This document shows positions 1-9,591 of a stretch of DNA of 37,087 nt, one piece after another. Position 1 is the stretch's first letter. The number at the start of each line of letters is the position of its first letter. Origin of the DNA: an uncultured Sterolibacterium sp. (GTDB taxonomy: Bacteria > Pseudomonadota > Gammaproteobacteria > Burkholderiales > Rhodocyclaceae); NCBI GenBank assembly GCA_903904605.1, contig CAIVDC010000004.1, forward strand, positions 1 to 37,087, read 5' to 3'. Under the pieces are notes generated by a model. That model had not been told where the DNA came from, made no database searches, and was given only the letters and a program-made list of their open reading frames with translations. The position numbers and the translations under genes are program-made.

Positions 1-1
1 C

Positions 2-967
2 ATGCACCGCTTCGGCTCAGACAAGCCCGATCTGCGCGTGACCCTTGAACTCGCCGAACTCACCGACGCCATGAAGGACGTCGACTTCAAGGTTTTCTCC
101 AGCCCCGCCAACGAACCGGGCGGCCGCGTCGCTGCCTTGCTCATTCCTGACGGCGCGTCGATCTCGCGCAGCGAGATCGACGCTTTCACCGAATTCGCCA
201 AGATCTACGGTGCACGCGGGCTGGCCTGGATAAAGGTGTACGAGATCGCCAAAGGCCGCGACGGCCTGCAATCGCCCATCGTCAAGAACCTGCACGATGC
301 CGCACTGGACGCCATCCTGGAACGCACCGGCGCGGAAGACGGCGATCTGATCCTTTTCGGGGCCGACAAGGCCAAGGTGGTCAATGACGCCTTGGGCGCC
401 CTGCGCAGCAAAATCGGCCACGAGAGAGCCTACGTCACTGGCGAGGCATGGCAACCGCTGTGGGTGGTCGACTTCCCGATGTTCGAGTATGACGAGGAAA
501 ACCGGCGCTGGGCCGCCTGCCATCACCCGTTCACCGCCCCCAAGGATGGTCACGAAGACCTGTTGGAATCCGACCCCGGCGGCTGCCTGGCCAAGGCCTA
601 TGACCTTGCATTGAACGGCTGGGAAATCGGCGGCGGTTCGGTACGGATCCATTCGGCCGCGATGCAGTCGAAAGTCTTCCGGGCCCTGGCCATCGGCGAA
701 GAGGAAGCGGAGCTCAAGTTCGGCTTCCTGCTTGACGCCCTCAAATACGGCGCGCCTCCCCATGGCGGACTGGCCTTCGGCCTTGATCGCATCGTCACCA
801 TGATGGCCGGTGCAGAATCCATCCGCGACGTGATCGCCTTCCCCAAGACGCAGCGTGCCCAGTGCCTGCTGACCGAAGCACCCTCGGCAGTGGACGAAAA
901 GCAGTTGCGCGAATTGCACATTCGCCTGCGGCAGAAGGTGGACACACAGGTCGAAGTCACCAAGTAG
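2..967 (+). CDS. aspS: Aspartate-tRNA ligase, C-terminal part (5' end outside the window)
   Basis: This is the C-terminal 321 residues of a class II aspartyl-tRNA synthetase, which charges tRNA-Asp (or tRNA-Asx) in the cytoplasm. The frame is already open at the window edge, so the Met at base 2 is internal; it lies in the conserved '[12 protein letters not shown]' segment found mid-protein in bacterial AspRS. The bacterial GAD insertion domain follows ('[14 protein letters not shown]' to about residue 105). The catalytic core then returns, with motif 3 as '[11 protein letters not shown]' near residue 257 and the usual ending '[17 protein letters not shown]'. The protein ends at a TAG, and the next gene starts 5 bases later on the same strand. 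The call is secure; only the N-terminal anticodon-binding part is missing, because of the window boundary. Confidence 0.97.
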   Translation: MHRFGSDKPDLRVTLELAELTDAMKDVDFKVFSSPANEPGGRVAALLIPDGASISRSEIDAFTEFAKIYGARGLAWIKVYEIAKGRDGLQSPIVKNLHDAALDAILERTGAEDGDLILFGADKAKVVNDALGALRSKIGHERAYVTGEAWQPLWVVDFPMFEYDEENRRWAACHHPFTAPKDGHEDLLESDPGGCLAKAYDLALNGWEIGGGSVRIHSAAMQSKVFRALAIGEEEAELKFGFLLDALKYGAPPHGGLAFGLDRIVTMMAGAESIRDVIAFPKTQRAQCLLTEAPSAVDEKQLRELHIRLRQKVDTQVEVTK

Positions 968-972
968 CAGAC

Positions 973-1323
973 GTGCGCCGCCTGCTGCTCGCCCTTGGTC
1001 TGTTCTGCGCCGCGCTGTCAGGCGGCGCTCTCGCACGGGAAGCTTCAGTTGACAGCATCGCCCGCGCCGAACTGCCCGATGAAACACAACAGACATTGCA
1101 ACTGATCAGACGCGGCGGACCCTTTCCGTACCGTCGCGATGGCATTGCCTTCGGCAAATTCGAAGGACACTTGCCGCCTCGCGCCCGCGGCTATTACCGC
1201 GAGTACACGGTGCCCACGCGGGGCAACCGCGACCGCGGCGCCCGGCGCATCATAACGGGCAGGGCAGGCGAGGCCTTCTACAGCAGCGATCACTACCGCA
1301 GCTTCCGGAGAATCAGGGAATGA
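973..1323 (+). CDS. Secreted guanyl-type ribonuclease (RNase Sa / barnase superfamily)
   Basis: This is a small exported RNase of the N1/T1/Sa/barnase family, which cleaves single-stranded RNA after guanine. With a GTG start at 973, 5 bases after the aspS stop, it has 116 residues: a Sec-type signal peptide ('RRLLLALGLFCAAL', likely cut after Ala-Leu-Ala near residue 21) and a mature domain of about 95 residues. The catalytic triad of Streptomyces RNase Sa can be placed: Glu77 in 'YYREYTVPT', Arg92 in 'RGARRIITG' and His107 in 'SSDHYRSF'. The frame is open further upstream inside aspS, but only the GTG puts a signal peptide at the N-terminus. No good Shine-Dalgarno is visible, so translation may be coupled to aspS. 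The stop overlaps the barstar start (ATGA), which makes a toxin/inhibitor pair. Family is confident; the biological role (scavenging, competition or effector) is not known. Confidence 0.88.
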   Translation: MRRLLLALGLFCAALSGGALAREASVDSIARAELPDETQQTLQLIRRGGPFPYRRDGIAFGKFEGHLPPRARGYYREYTVPTRGNRDRGARRIITGRAGEAFYSSDHYRSFRRIRE

Positions 1324-1763
1324 GCGAGCCGGGCGGTTACGAGGCGGTGTTGCGCGACATTGGCCGGACCGGCGTCTACCACCTGCCGCTTGCCGGCCGC
1401 GAGGAAATCATCGCAGCGGCGAAAAACTGCGGCTTCGCGGTATTCCGCGTCGACCTCGCCGAAATTGGCGACAAAGCCGGTCTGCTCGCGGCGCTGGCGC
1501 GGGAAATGGCCTTCCCGGACTGGTTCGGTCAAAACTGGGATGCGTTCGCCGACTGTCTCGCCGACTTGAGCTGGCGCCCCGCCGAAGGCTATCTGGTGCT
1601 GCTCGAACACTGCGATCTTCTGCATGCGCGCGCCCTGGACGACCATCTCAAGGTCCTGGAACTGTTCGCGGCAGCGGCCAACGACTGGCGCGAACAAGGC
1701 GTCGCACTATGGTGCCTGGTCGACATGCAGGCCGACGGCATCAACTGGTTGCCGGGCCTCTGA
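1320..1763 (+). CDS. Barstar-family ribonuclease inhibitor
   Basis: This is a cytoplasmic inhibitor of barnase-type RNases, expected to protect the cell from the RNase encoded just upstream, with which it overlaps by four bases (ATGA). The protein is 147 residues; classical barstar is about 90, so this one has an N-terminal extension of roughly 35 residues and some extra C-terminal length. The core motif 'NWDAFADCLADL' (residues 72-83) matches barstar 'NLDALWDCL'. Asp74 and Asp78 therefore align with barstar Asp35 and Asp39, which bind in the barnase active site. There is no signal peptide, as expected for an intracellular antidote. The stop codon shares a base with the nudB start. RNase and inhibitor in one overlapping pair is the classical arrangement for balanced expression. 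Confidence 0.9.
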   Translation: MSEPGGYEAVLRDIGRTGVYHLPLAGREEIIAAAKNCGFAVFRVDLAEIGDKAGLLAALAREMAFPDWFGQNWDAFADCLADLSWRPAEGYLVLLEHCDLLHARALDDHLKVLELFAAAANDWREQGVALWCLVDMQADGINWLPGL

Positions 1764-2221
1764 TGCCCGGATCAAAGAAACCAGTCTCGGTGCTGGTGCT
1801 GATCCATACTCCACAACTGGAGATCCTGCTGCTGGATCGGGCCACCCGCCCAGGCTTCTGGCAATCGGTCACCGGCAGCCAGGAGGACGACGAAGCCCTG
1901 ATTGAAACCGCCCGCCGGGAAACCCGGGAAGAAACAGGCATCGACGCCCCGCGCGGGGCGCTCAACGACTGGCGGCTAAGCAATCGTTTTGAGATCTTCC
2001 GCCAGTGGCGCCAGCGCTATCCCGATGGTGTCAGCCACAACGTCGAGCATGTCTATAGCCTCTGCGTGCCGCGCGAAAGCGAAATCATCATCTCGCCTCA
2101 AGAGCACCTCGCCCATGTCTGGCTGCCCTGGCGCGCAGCGGCCGACAAGGTGTTCTCATGGAGCAATCGCGACGCCATCCTGATGCTGCCGCTGCTGCAG
2201 GACGAATGGCAAGCCGGCTGA
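1763..2221 (+). CDS. nudB: Dihydroneopterin triphosphate diphosphatase (Nudix hydrolase)
   Basis: This is a Nudix hydrolase of the NudB type, which removes pyrophosphate from 7,8-dihydroneopterin triphosphate, an early step of folate synthesis. The Nudix box Gx5Ex7REUxEExGU is complete, running from the Gly of 'GSQEDDE' through 'RRETREETGI' (about residues 36-58). The protein is 152 residues, normal for NudB. I chose the ATG at 1763, which overlaps the barstar stop (TGATG); the longer frame beginning at 1709 would lie inside barstar. NudB is a reasonable subfamily call from the N-terminal 'KKPVSVLVLIHTP' and the C-terminal tryptophan-rich region. Other Nudix substrates cannot be excluded from sequence alone. 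It is probably co-transcribed with aspS and the RNase/barstar pair. Confidence 0.85.
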   Translation: MPGSKKPVSVLVLIHTPQLEILLLDRATRPGFWQSVTGSQEDDEALIETARRETREETGIDAPRGALNDWRLSNRFEIFRQWRQRYPDGVSHNVEHVYSLCVPRESEIIISPQEHLAHVWLPWRAAADKVFSWSNRDAILMLPLLQDEWQAG

Positions 2222-3239
<1,018 letters not shown>

Positions 3240-3240
<1 letters not shown>

Positions 3241-3905
3241 TGGTCGATGCTGAGCTCTCGAGAGGGGGATCATCACGCGTCTGGCTGTTCGATCTCGACA
3301 ACACCCTTCACGACGCCAGGCCGCACATCTTTCCGCACATCAACCGCTGCATGACCGCCTATCTGGCCGAGGTCCTCGGGCTGGCACCAGAACAGGCAGG
3401 AATCCTGCGCATCGACTATTGGCATCGCTACGGCGCAACCTTGACCGGAATGATGCGCCACCATGGCACCGACCCCCGCCACTTTCTTCGGCAAACCCAC
3501 GCGTTTCCTCATCTTCCCGGCATGTTGGTGTTCGAGCGTGCCGTCAAGGCCATGTTGCGCCGTTTGCCCGGGCGAAAGATCGTTTTCTCCAACGCTCCGA
3601 GGCACTACGCTGACGCCGTGCTCGGCTTGATGGGGGTGCGGCCGCTATTTGACGCGGTCTATACGATCGAGCACGCGGGCTTTCGGCCAAAACCCGATAT
3701 CCGGAGCTTCATGCGCCTGATCAAGGCCGAGCGGCTGACCCCCTCGCGCTGCGTCATGGTCGAAGACACTGCCGCCAATCTCCGAGCGGCCAAAGCGATG
3801 GGGATGAAGACCGTGTGGATCAGCCGTGCGGCGAAGCTGCCCGGTTGGGTCGACCTGCGGCTACAATCCGTGCTCGAACTGCCGCACAGGCTCGGCAAAC
3901 TCTAG
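3240..3905 (+). CDS. HAD-family pyrimidine 5'-nucleotidase
   Basis: This is a haloacid-dehalogenase-superfamily phosphatase of the SDT1/pyrimidine 5'-nucleotidase group, which dephosphorylates pyrimidine nucleoside monophosphates. It is 221 residues. HAD motif I is 'LFDLDNTL' with nucleophile Asp18 and acid/base Asp20; motif II is 'IVFSNAPRHY' (Ser); motif III is the Lys in 'FRPKPDIRSF'; motif IV is 'CVMVEDTAANL'. The helical cap between motifs I and II contains 'YWHRYGATLTGMMRHH', typical of this subfamily. The ATG at 3240 overlaps the argB stop, so translation is probably coupled. The order argB, HAD nucleotidase, slmA recurs in betaproteobacteria. The exact substrate is inferred from the family. 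Confidence 0.85.
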
Positions 3906-3918
3906 GAAGAGAACCCCC

Positions 3919-4494
3919 ATGGCGAAAAAACCAGGCGAACGCAAGCTGCAAATCCTGCAGGTGATCGCCGAGATGCTGCAAGACCCTTCGGGTGAGCGGA
4001 TCACCACCGCCGCACTGGCGAAAAAGCTCGATGTCTCCGAGGCGGCCCTGTATCGACATTTCGCCAGCAAGGCCCAGATGTTCGAGGGACTGATCGAATT
4101 CATCGAGGAAAGCCTGTTTACCGTCATCAACCAAATCGCCGCCGCGGAGGAGGCCGGCCTGAAGCAGGCGCAGATGATCGTCGCCCTGGTGCTCGGCTTC
4201 GCCCAGAAGAATCGAGGCCTGACCCGGGTCCTGATCGGCGACGCCCTAGTCTTCGAGAACGAGCGGCTGCAGGCGCGCATCAACCAGCTGCTCGACCGCG
4301 TCGAGGCTTCATTGAAACAGTCGCTGCGGGTGGCCGCCACCCAGGGCGCACTCCCGTCCGACCACGGCTTCGCCGCCCACGCGAACCTCCTGCGCTGTTA
4401 CGCGCTCGGCCGCTTGCACCAGTTTGCCAAAGGCGGCTTCAAGGATGATCCGCTTGCCCAGTGGCCACAGCAATGGCCGCTTCTGGCCGGATAG
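3919..4494 (+). CDS. slmA: Nucleoid occlusion factor SlmA (TetR-like)
   Basis: SlmA binds specific chromosomal sites and blocks FtsZ ring assembly over the nucleoid. The protein is 191 residues. The N-terminal TetR-type helix-turn-helix is 'ITTAALAKKLDVSEAALYRH' (about residues 28-47), followed by 'FASKAQMFEGLIEFIEESL' and the SlmA-type all-helical C-terminal domain, with 'RGLTRVLIGDALVFENERL' and the terminal 'QWPLL'. The start at 3919 is preceded by AGGAAG; the frame runs upstream into the HAD gene but without family similarity. No palindromic SlmA-binding site resembling the E. coli consensus was noticed in this window. The downstream gap (4495-4602) shows no clear terminator. Confidence 0.93.
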   Translation: MAKKPGERKLQILQVIAEMLQDPSGERITTAALAKKLDVSEAALYRHFASKAQMFEGLIEFIEESLFTVINQIAAAEEAGLKQAQMIVALVLGFAQKNRGLTRVLIGDALVFENERLQARINQLLDRVEASLKQSLRVAATQGALPSDHGFAAHANLLRCYALGRLHQFAKGGFKDDPLAQWPQQWPLLAG

Positions 4495-4602
4495 CAGGAC
4501 ATTCCCCAATCCCTAGCGGCCGAAAGCAAGGATAGCACTTCCCAGAGGGACTCCTGGCCTATGCCGCCATGGCTTTGGTATCGCCCGATGGACTTTTCGG
4601 GG

Positions 4603-5619
<1,017 letters not shown>

Positions 5620-5697
5620 TTACCCAATCAAAATTGAATATGTTGCGGAACTATTCGCCAATTCGAATCTCCCACGCAGCAGATGGTAAAAATCCGT

Positions 5698-5787
5698 CTC
5701 CCGCCTAACCTCCGCGAGCGGGGGCCTTGACGCTCGTTAAGGCCGCGCGCCCCCGGTTCCCTCCCCTTTGACCGGGGGCTTTCTTTG
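5698..5787 (+). ncRNA. Candidate small RNA with anti-Shine-Dalgarno-like loops
   Basis: Between hemB and engB, and antisense to both, the plus strand carries three successive hairpins. Hairpin 1 pairs 5698-5704 with 5718-5724 (7 bp, one G-U), and its loop exposes ACCTCC at 5708-5713. Hairpin 2 pairs GGCCTT (5723-5728) with AAGGCC (5739-5744), competing with hairpin 1 for two bases. Hairpin 3 is a terminator-like stem, 5749-5757 with 5771-5779, with a C-rich loop (TCCCTCCCCTTTG) and a TTTCTTT tail. TGGTAAAAAT at 5684-5693 could be an extended -10 giving a start near 5699. Loops with CCUCC motifs occur in some alphaproteobacterial small RNAs, but I do not recognise a named family. No coding gene upstream on this strand would use the terminator. 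This is inference from structure only. Confidence 0.35.
5749..5786 (+). terminator. Rho-independent terminator-like hairpin, plus strand
   Basis: A perfect 9-bp GC-rich stem (GCCCCCGGT at 5749-5757 with ACCGGGGGC at 5771-5779) has a 13-base loop and is followed directly by TTTCTTT. The T-tract is on the plus strand only, so it cannot end engB transcription, which runs the other way. Confidence 0.6.
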
Positions 5788-5788
5788 C

Positions 5789-6385
5789 CTATTTCGCGGC
5801 TAGCCATCCACCGACCACGCGCTCGGCCTCCTCGACACCGGTTTTCTTCAAACTGGAAAACAACTGCGCCGTCATCTGATCACCGTAGCCTGCAACCGCC
5901 TCGCGCACCTCGCGCAGGGTCTGCGTTGCCACCTGCCTGGACAGTTTATCGGCCTTGGTGAGCAGAACGTGTATCGGATTGCCGGTCGGAACGAACCAAT
6001 TGATCATCTGAACATCGAGCTCGGTCAGCGGTCGCCGGGCATCCATGATCAGGACCAGACCGATCAGGTTTGGACGCCTCGTCAGGTAATGCTCGAGCAG
6101 ATTCCGCCACTGCCTGCGGATCAGTTCCGGCACGGCGGCATAACCGTAGCCGGGCAGATCGACGAGGTAGACGCCGCTGGGCAGCCGGAAGAAGTTGATG
6201 AGTTGCGTGCGGCCCGGCGTCTTGCTGACGAAAGCGAGCCGGGTATGCCCGACCAGGGTGTTGATGGCGCTCGATTTCCCGGCGTTGGAACGGCCCGCAA
6301 AGGCAATCTCCGGAGCCGCGGACGGCTGGAGATCCGAGGGCTTGGCAACAGAAATCTCAAAAACCGCATGACGGAACAACGGCAT
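5789..6385 (-). CDS. engB: Ribosome biogenesis GTPase EngB (YihA/YsxC)
   Basis: EngB is an essential circularly organised GTPase of the TRAFAC class that assists assembly of the large ribosomal subunit. The 198-residue protein has all G motifs: G1 'GRSNAGKSS' near residue 31, G2 region '[13 protein letters not shown]', G3 'DLPGYGYA', G4 'TKADKL' and the G5 region 'FSSLKKTG' near the C-terminus. Length and motif spacing are normal. It is divergent from cytochrome c4, with 87 bases between the starts, and precedes hemB on the same strand. Confidence 0.95.
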   Translation of the reverse strand: MPLFRHAVFEISVAKPSDLQPSAAPEIAFAGRSNAGKSSAINTLVGHTRLAFVSKTPGRTQLINFFRLPSGVYLVDLPGYGYAAVPELIRRQWRNLLEHYLTRRPNLIGLVLIMDARRPLTELDVQMINWFVPTGNPIHVLLTKADKLSRQVATQTLREVREAVAGYGDQMTAQLFSSLKKTGVEEAERVVGGWLAAK

Positions 6386-6427
6386 GGTACGGGCACGGCG
6401 AGCGTGCAGAATGCAAAGGGGTTGATA

Positions 6428-6433
6428 TAGAAT
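6428..6433 (+). promoter_or_regulatory. Candidate -10 element of the cytochrome c4 gene
   Basis: TAGAAT inside GATATAGAAT lies 40 bases before the cytochrome ATG in the 87-base divergent gap with engB. No strong -35 is seen at 16-18 bases; TGCAGA at 6405-6410 is the nearest candidate. A good Shine-Dalgarno (AGGAG, 6461-6465) follows. Confidence 0.3.
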
Positions 6434-6472
6434 AACAGGTTTGGGCAGTCTGAAGCTTCTAGGAGTTGGACA

Positions 6473-7123
6473 ATGAAACTGAAACGCATCCTGATCGCCG
6501 GTATCGGCTCAGCGCTCGCCCTGAGCGTCTTTGGCGCACTTGCCGCAGATCCGGAGGCCGCCAAGGCAGATCCCGCAAAGGGCAAGGCAATCGCCACGAC
6601 AGTCTGCGTTACCTGCCACAATGCAGACGGCAACAGCGTCATTCCGGGCAATCCCAAACTGGCCGGCCAAACCGACTCCTATATCTACAAGCAACTGAGC
6701 AACTTCAAGAGCGTAGGCGACAAGAAGCCGGAACGTGTCAATCCGATCATGAACGGCATGGCGGCCGGCCTGAGCGACGCCGACATGAGGAACCTCGCTG
6801 CCTATTTTGCAGCGCAACCGCGCAAGTCCGAGGTGGCGAAAAACAGGGAGACCGTCGAGTACGGCCAACGCCTCTATCGTGCCGGCGACGCAGCCACGGG
6901 CCTGCCTGCCTGCGCCGCCTGCCACGGGCCGACCGGCGCCGGAATTCCGGCGCAATTTCCACGTATCTCCGGCCAGTTCTCCGAATATACAGAAGCGCAG
7001 TTGAGAAGCTTCCGTTCAGGAGAACGCAGCAACGATCCGAACAAAATGATGCGCATGATCGCCCTCAAAATGACCGACCCGGAGATCAAGGCCTTGTCGG
7101 ACTACGTCGCGGGATTGCGCTGA
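6473..7123 (+). CDS. Cytochrome c4, periplasmic dihaem electron carrier
   Basis: This is a dihaem class I cytochrome c of the c4 family, which shuttles electrons in the periplasm to terminal oxidases or other acceptors. It has 216 residues. A signal peptide ('[20 protein letters not shown]', cut after ALA near residue 24) is followed by two homologous halves, with haem sites CVTCH near residue 44 and CAACH near residue 142. Distal Met ligands are likely in '[12 protein letters not shown]' and '[11 protein letters not shown]'. AGGAG precedes the ATG at a good distance. In many betaproteobacteria this gene sits beside engB, as here. The usual next neighbours (ResB/CcsB-type cytochrome maturation genes) are absent, and an ECF sigma gene follows instead. 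Confidence 0.93.
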   Translation: MKLKRILIAGIGSALALSVFGALAADPEAAKADPAKGKAIATTVCVTCHNADGNSVIPGNPKLAGQTDSYIYKQLSNFKSVGDKKPERVNPIMNGMAAGLSDADMRNLAAYFAAQPRKSEVAKNRETVEYGQRLYRAGDAATGLPACAACHGPTGAGIPAQFPRISGQFSEYTEAQLRSFRSGERSNDPNKMMRMIALKMTDPEIKALSDYVAGLR

Positions 7124-7151
7124 TTCACTGATTCAGATAGTAGCCTCATAA

Positions 7152-7174
7152 ACAGGATGGTGCGACCACCCTGT
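7152..7174 (+). terminator. Hairpin after cytochrome c4, possible terminator
   Basis: The sequence forms a 10-bp stem with one A-C mismatch (7152-7161 with 7165-7174) and a 3-base loop, 28 bases after the cytochrome stop. The following bases are only mildly T-rich, so termination is plausible but not certain. The rest of the 243-base gap up to the sigma gene (7175-7366) has no recognisable gene. A TTGACA at 7226-7231 has no matching -10. Confidence 0.4.
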
Positions 7175-7366
7175 TCCTGGCCAGTTCGCTTCCTTTTCCT
7201 TGGAATAAAACGACGTCGCCGGCTGTTGACACAGTGTCCGGGTATACGGCAAAAGTCCAGGGTGAATTCTTCAAGCTTCCAGGCAATGCCTTCGACGCCG
7301 GCCCGTCTCTTCGGCGACAGGCGTTTTGACGGCATGAACAAATGCTGGCGCGTCGCCAGGCGCTAA

Positions 7367-7870
7367 ATGTTCGGTCGCGACGCCATCGTCACCGAAATTC
7401 CCCGCCTGCGCCGCTATGCGCAGGCCCTGGTGGGGGATGCCGCTCGCGCCGATGACCTGGTACAGGACACGCTGGAGCGCGCCCTGAACAAATGGCTTCT
7501 ATGGCGCCGCGGCAGCGATCTGCGCGCCTGGCTGTTCACAATCATGCACAACGTGTTTGTGAACCAGATACGCACGCCGCCGCTGGTCGAGTTCCGCGCC
7601 GACGAAGCCATGCCCGAAGCGCAGACGCGTGCGACGCAAGCTGACGGGCTCGCCCTGCGCGATCTGGATAGAGCGCTGGCGGAACTTTCCGCCGACCAGC
7701 GCGAGGTGCTGTTGCTGATCGGCCTGGAGGAGATGTCCTACGCCGAGGCATCGCAGGTGCTCGGCGTCCCGCTGGGTACGGTGATGTCGCGCCTGTCGCG
7801 CGCCCGGGTGCGCCTCGGCGCTTTGCTCGACGGCCAAACCGGCGGAGCCTCGCTGAAAGTCGTCAAATGA
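7367..7870 (+). CDS. ECF-type RNA polymerase sigma factor
   Basis: This is a 167-residue extracytoplasmic-function sigma factor containing only regions 2 and 4. Region 2 shows 'RADDLVQDTLERALNKW' and 'LRAWLFTIMHNVFVNQIR' (about residues 27-68), where the core-binding and -10-recognising helices lie. Region 4 shows 'LSADQREVLLLIGLEEMSYA' and the helix-turn-helix 'VLGVPLGTVMSRLSRARVRL' (about residues 105-150). The ATG at 7367 has no strong Shine-Dalgarno. The gene overlaps its anti-sigma gene by four bases (ATGA) and is followed by msrP-msrQ, so it probably controls a response to oxidative damage of envelope proteins (inference from context). I could not pin down its own promoter motif upstream. 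Confidence 0.92.
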   Translation: MFGRDAIVTEIPRLRRYAQALVGDAARADDLVQDTLERALNKWLLWRRGSDLRAWLFTIMHNVFVNQIRTPPLVEFRADEAMPEAQTRATQADGLALRDLDRALAELSADQREVLLLIGLEEMSYAEASQVLGVPLGTVMSRLSRARVRLGALLDGQTGGASLKVVK

Positions 7871-8640
7871 TCTCTCACTCCGTTGAAGAACAGGAACTCC
7901 ACGGCCTTAGCGACGGGCGACTGATCGCCTCCCGTCGTACCGAGGTCGAGATCTGGCTCGCCAGCCATCCTCATGAAGCGGCACAAGTCGAGGCGTGGCG
8001 TGCACAGAACGCGTTCCTTCACCGCGCCTACGACCCAATCCTGGTTGCCCCCTTGCCGGCACGCCTGCTCGATGCTATCAGGCGCCCTGGGCGGTTTTCC
8101 TTGTTGCGGGCGGCGGCGGCCCTCGCCTGGCTTGCGCTTGGCGGCATCGTCGGCTTCCAGGTGCGCGGCGAATATCCCTCCACCGAACGCCAGACAACGC
8201 TGCCGTACCAAGCGGCACTGGCCCATGCCGTGTTCAGCCCCGAGGTGCGCCATCCGGTCGAAGTCGATGCCACACAGGAGGCCCATCTCATTGCCTGGCT
8301 GTCGAAGCGCCTGGGAGCGACGCTGAAACCGCCGCATCTGGAAGCCGCCGGTTACGCCCTGCTCGGCGGACGTTTGCTGACGGGCGAAGGAGGCAGCGGG
8401 AACGGTGCCGTCGCCCAGTTCATGTACCAGGACGGGCGCGGCGCCAGGCTTACGCTGTATGTGCGCAACGACGCCAGTGGAAACGGGTCCGGCGAGACTG
8501 CCTTCCGTTTTGCCAGAGAAGGCAACATCGGCGTTTTCTACTGGCTGGATGGCCGCTTCGGCTATGCACTCTCGGGCAGCGCCGAAAAAGCCGAACTGTT
8601 GCGCGTCGCCACGATAGTCTATCGCCAGCTCAATCCCTGA
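7867..8640 (+). CDS. Transmembrane anti-sigma factor (RsiW-like, COG5662 type)
   Basis: This is a 257-residue membrane protein overlapping the ECF sigma gene by four bases, so it is almost certainly its anti-sigma factor. The N-terminal cytoplasmic part (residues 1-80) has the pattern 'ELHGLSDGRLIASRRTEVEI', seen in COG5662 anti-sigma factors, followed by 'AAQVEAWRAQNAFLHRAYD'. There is no HxxxCxxC zinc motif, so it is a non-zinc variant. One transmembrane helix follows ('LLRAAAALAWLALGGIVGFQV', roughly residues 78-99). The periplasmic domain of about 155 residues contains 'WLSKRLGATLKPPHLEAAGY' and 'GNIGVFYWLDGRFGYALSG'. Two periplasmic Met residues and no periplasmic Cys are seen, so the inducing signal is not obvious. 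Confidence 0.85.
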   Translation: MISHSVEEQELHGLSDGRLIASRRTEVEIWLASHPHEAAQVEAWRAQNAFLHRAYDPILVAPLPARLLDAIRRPGRFSLLRAAAALAWLALGGIVGFQVRGEYPSTERQTTLPYQAALAHAVFSPEVRHPVEVDATQEAHLIAWLSKRLGATLKPPHLEAAGYALLGGRLLTGEGGSGNGAVAQFMYQDGRGARLTLYVRNDASGNGSGETAFRFAREGNIGVFYWLDGRFGYALSGSAEKAELLRVATIVYRQLNP

Positions 8641-8658
8641 GCACCTTGAGGAAGCATC

Positions 8659-9591
8659 ATGCTGATCCAATTACCCGCAGACACCGTGCCTTCGGAAATC
8701 ACGCCGCGTGCCGTATTCGACAAGCGCCGCGAATTCCTCAAGGGCTTGGCCGGCACGGCGCTGGCCGCAGCACTTCCCAAGTCGGCCTGCGCCGGAGAGA
8801 AATTTTCCGCCACCCTGAAGAGCCCCTGGAGTACGACGGAAACGCCCACGCCCTACAAGAGCGTCACGACTTACAACAACTTTTATGAATTCGGCACCGA
8901 AAAGACCGATCCTGCGCAACTGGCACAGCGCATGAAGACGCGTCCCTGGCAAATCAGCATCGAAGGCCTGGTGAAACATCAGAAGTCCTTCGCCATCGAC
9001 GACCTGATCAAGATGGCGCCGCTCGAGGAAAGGATCTACCGCATGCGCTGCGTCGAGGGCTGGAGCATGGTGATTCCCTGGCTCGGCCTGCCGCTGGCGA
9101 CACTGCTCAAGCACGTTGAACCGCAAGGCGCCACGAAATATGTCGAGTTCATCTCCGCCGCCGACCCGAAAACCATGCCCGGCGTCGCGAGCGCCGTGCT
9201 CGACTGGCCTTATCTGGAAGGCTTGCGCCTGGACGAGGCGATGCATCCGCTGACCATCCTCGCCGTAGGACTCTACGGCGAAGTCCTGCCCAACCAGAAC
9301 GGCGCCCCGCTGCGGCTGGTGGTGCCTTGGAAGTACGGCTTCAAGGGAGCCAAGTCGATAGTCAAGATCCGGCTTACCGACCGGGAACCCTGGACCGCCT
9401 GGATGAAGGCGGGGCCGCGCGAGTACGGTTTCTATTCCAACGTCAATCCGGCGGTCGATCACCCGCGCTGGTCGCAGGCGACCGAGCGACGCATCGGCGA
9501 ATTCGCGAAAAGAAGGACGCTGCCCTTCAACGGTTACGCCGAACAGGTGGCCGGACTCTATACCGGCATGGATCTGCAGAAGTTTTTCTGA
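8659..9591 (+). CDS. msrP: Protein-methionine-sulfoxide reductase, catalytic subunit MsrP (YedY)
   Basis: MsrP is the periplasmic molybdopterin enzyme that reduces methionine sulfoxide in oxidised envelope proteins. The protein is 310 residues. A Tat signal contains the twin arginines at 23-24 ('[12 protein letters not shown]') with likely cleavage after 'SACA' near residue 45. The sulfite-oxidase-fold core carries the molybdenum-ligating Cys131 in '[14 protein letters not shown]'. '[13 protein letters not shown]' and the C-terminal region are typical of YedY. The Shine-Dalgarno (GAGGA) is well placed. The stop shares one base with the msrQ start. The position directly behind an ECF/anti-sigma pair suggests induction by oxidants such as hypochlorite, as reported for related sigma-controlled systems in Azospira; here that is inference. 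Confidence 0.95.
   Translation: MLIQLPADTVPSEITPRAVFDKRREFLKGLAGTALAAALPKSACAGEKFSATLKSPWSTTETPTPYKSVTTYNNFYEFGTEKTDPAQLAQRMKTRPWQISIEGLVKHQKSFAIDDLIKMAPLEERIYRMRCVEGWSMVIPWLGLPLATLLKHVEPQGATKYVEFISAADPKTMPGVASAVLDWPYLEGLRLDEAMHPLTILAVGLYGEVLPNQNGAPLRLVVPWKYGFKGAKSIVKIRLTDREPWTAWMKAGPREYGFYSNVNPAVDHPRWSQATERRIGEFAKRRTLPFNGYAEQVAGLYTGMDLQKFF

Noticed and set aside
5661..5685. A tRNA T-loop-like string (ATTCGAATC) upstream of hemB
   Set aside because: No matching T-stem, acceptor stem or anticodon arm could be found around it.
7226..7231. TTGACA as a -35 for the ECF sigma gene
   Set aside because: There is no acceptable -10 at 16-18 bases, and ECF genes usually use a different promoter type; I could not find a convincing one.
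7867..8640. A zinc-binding anti-sigma (ZAS) domain
   Set aside because: The HxxxCxxC motif is absent; there is no cysteine in the N-terminal cytoplasmic part.
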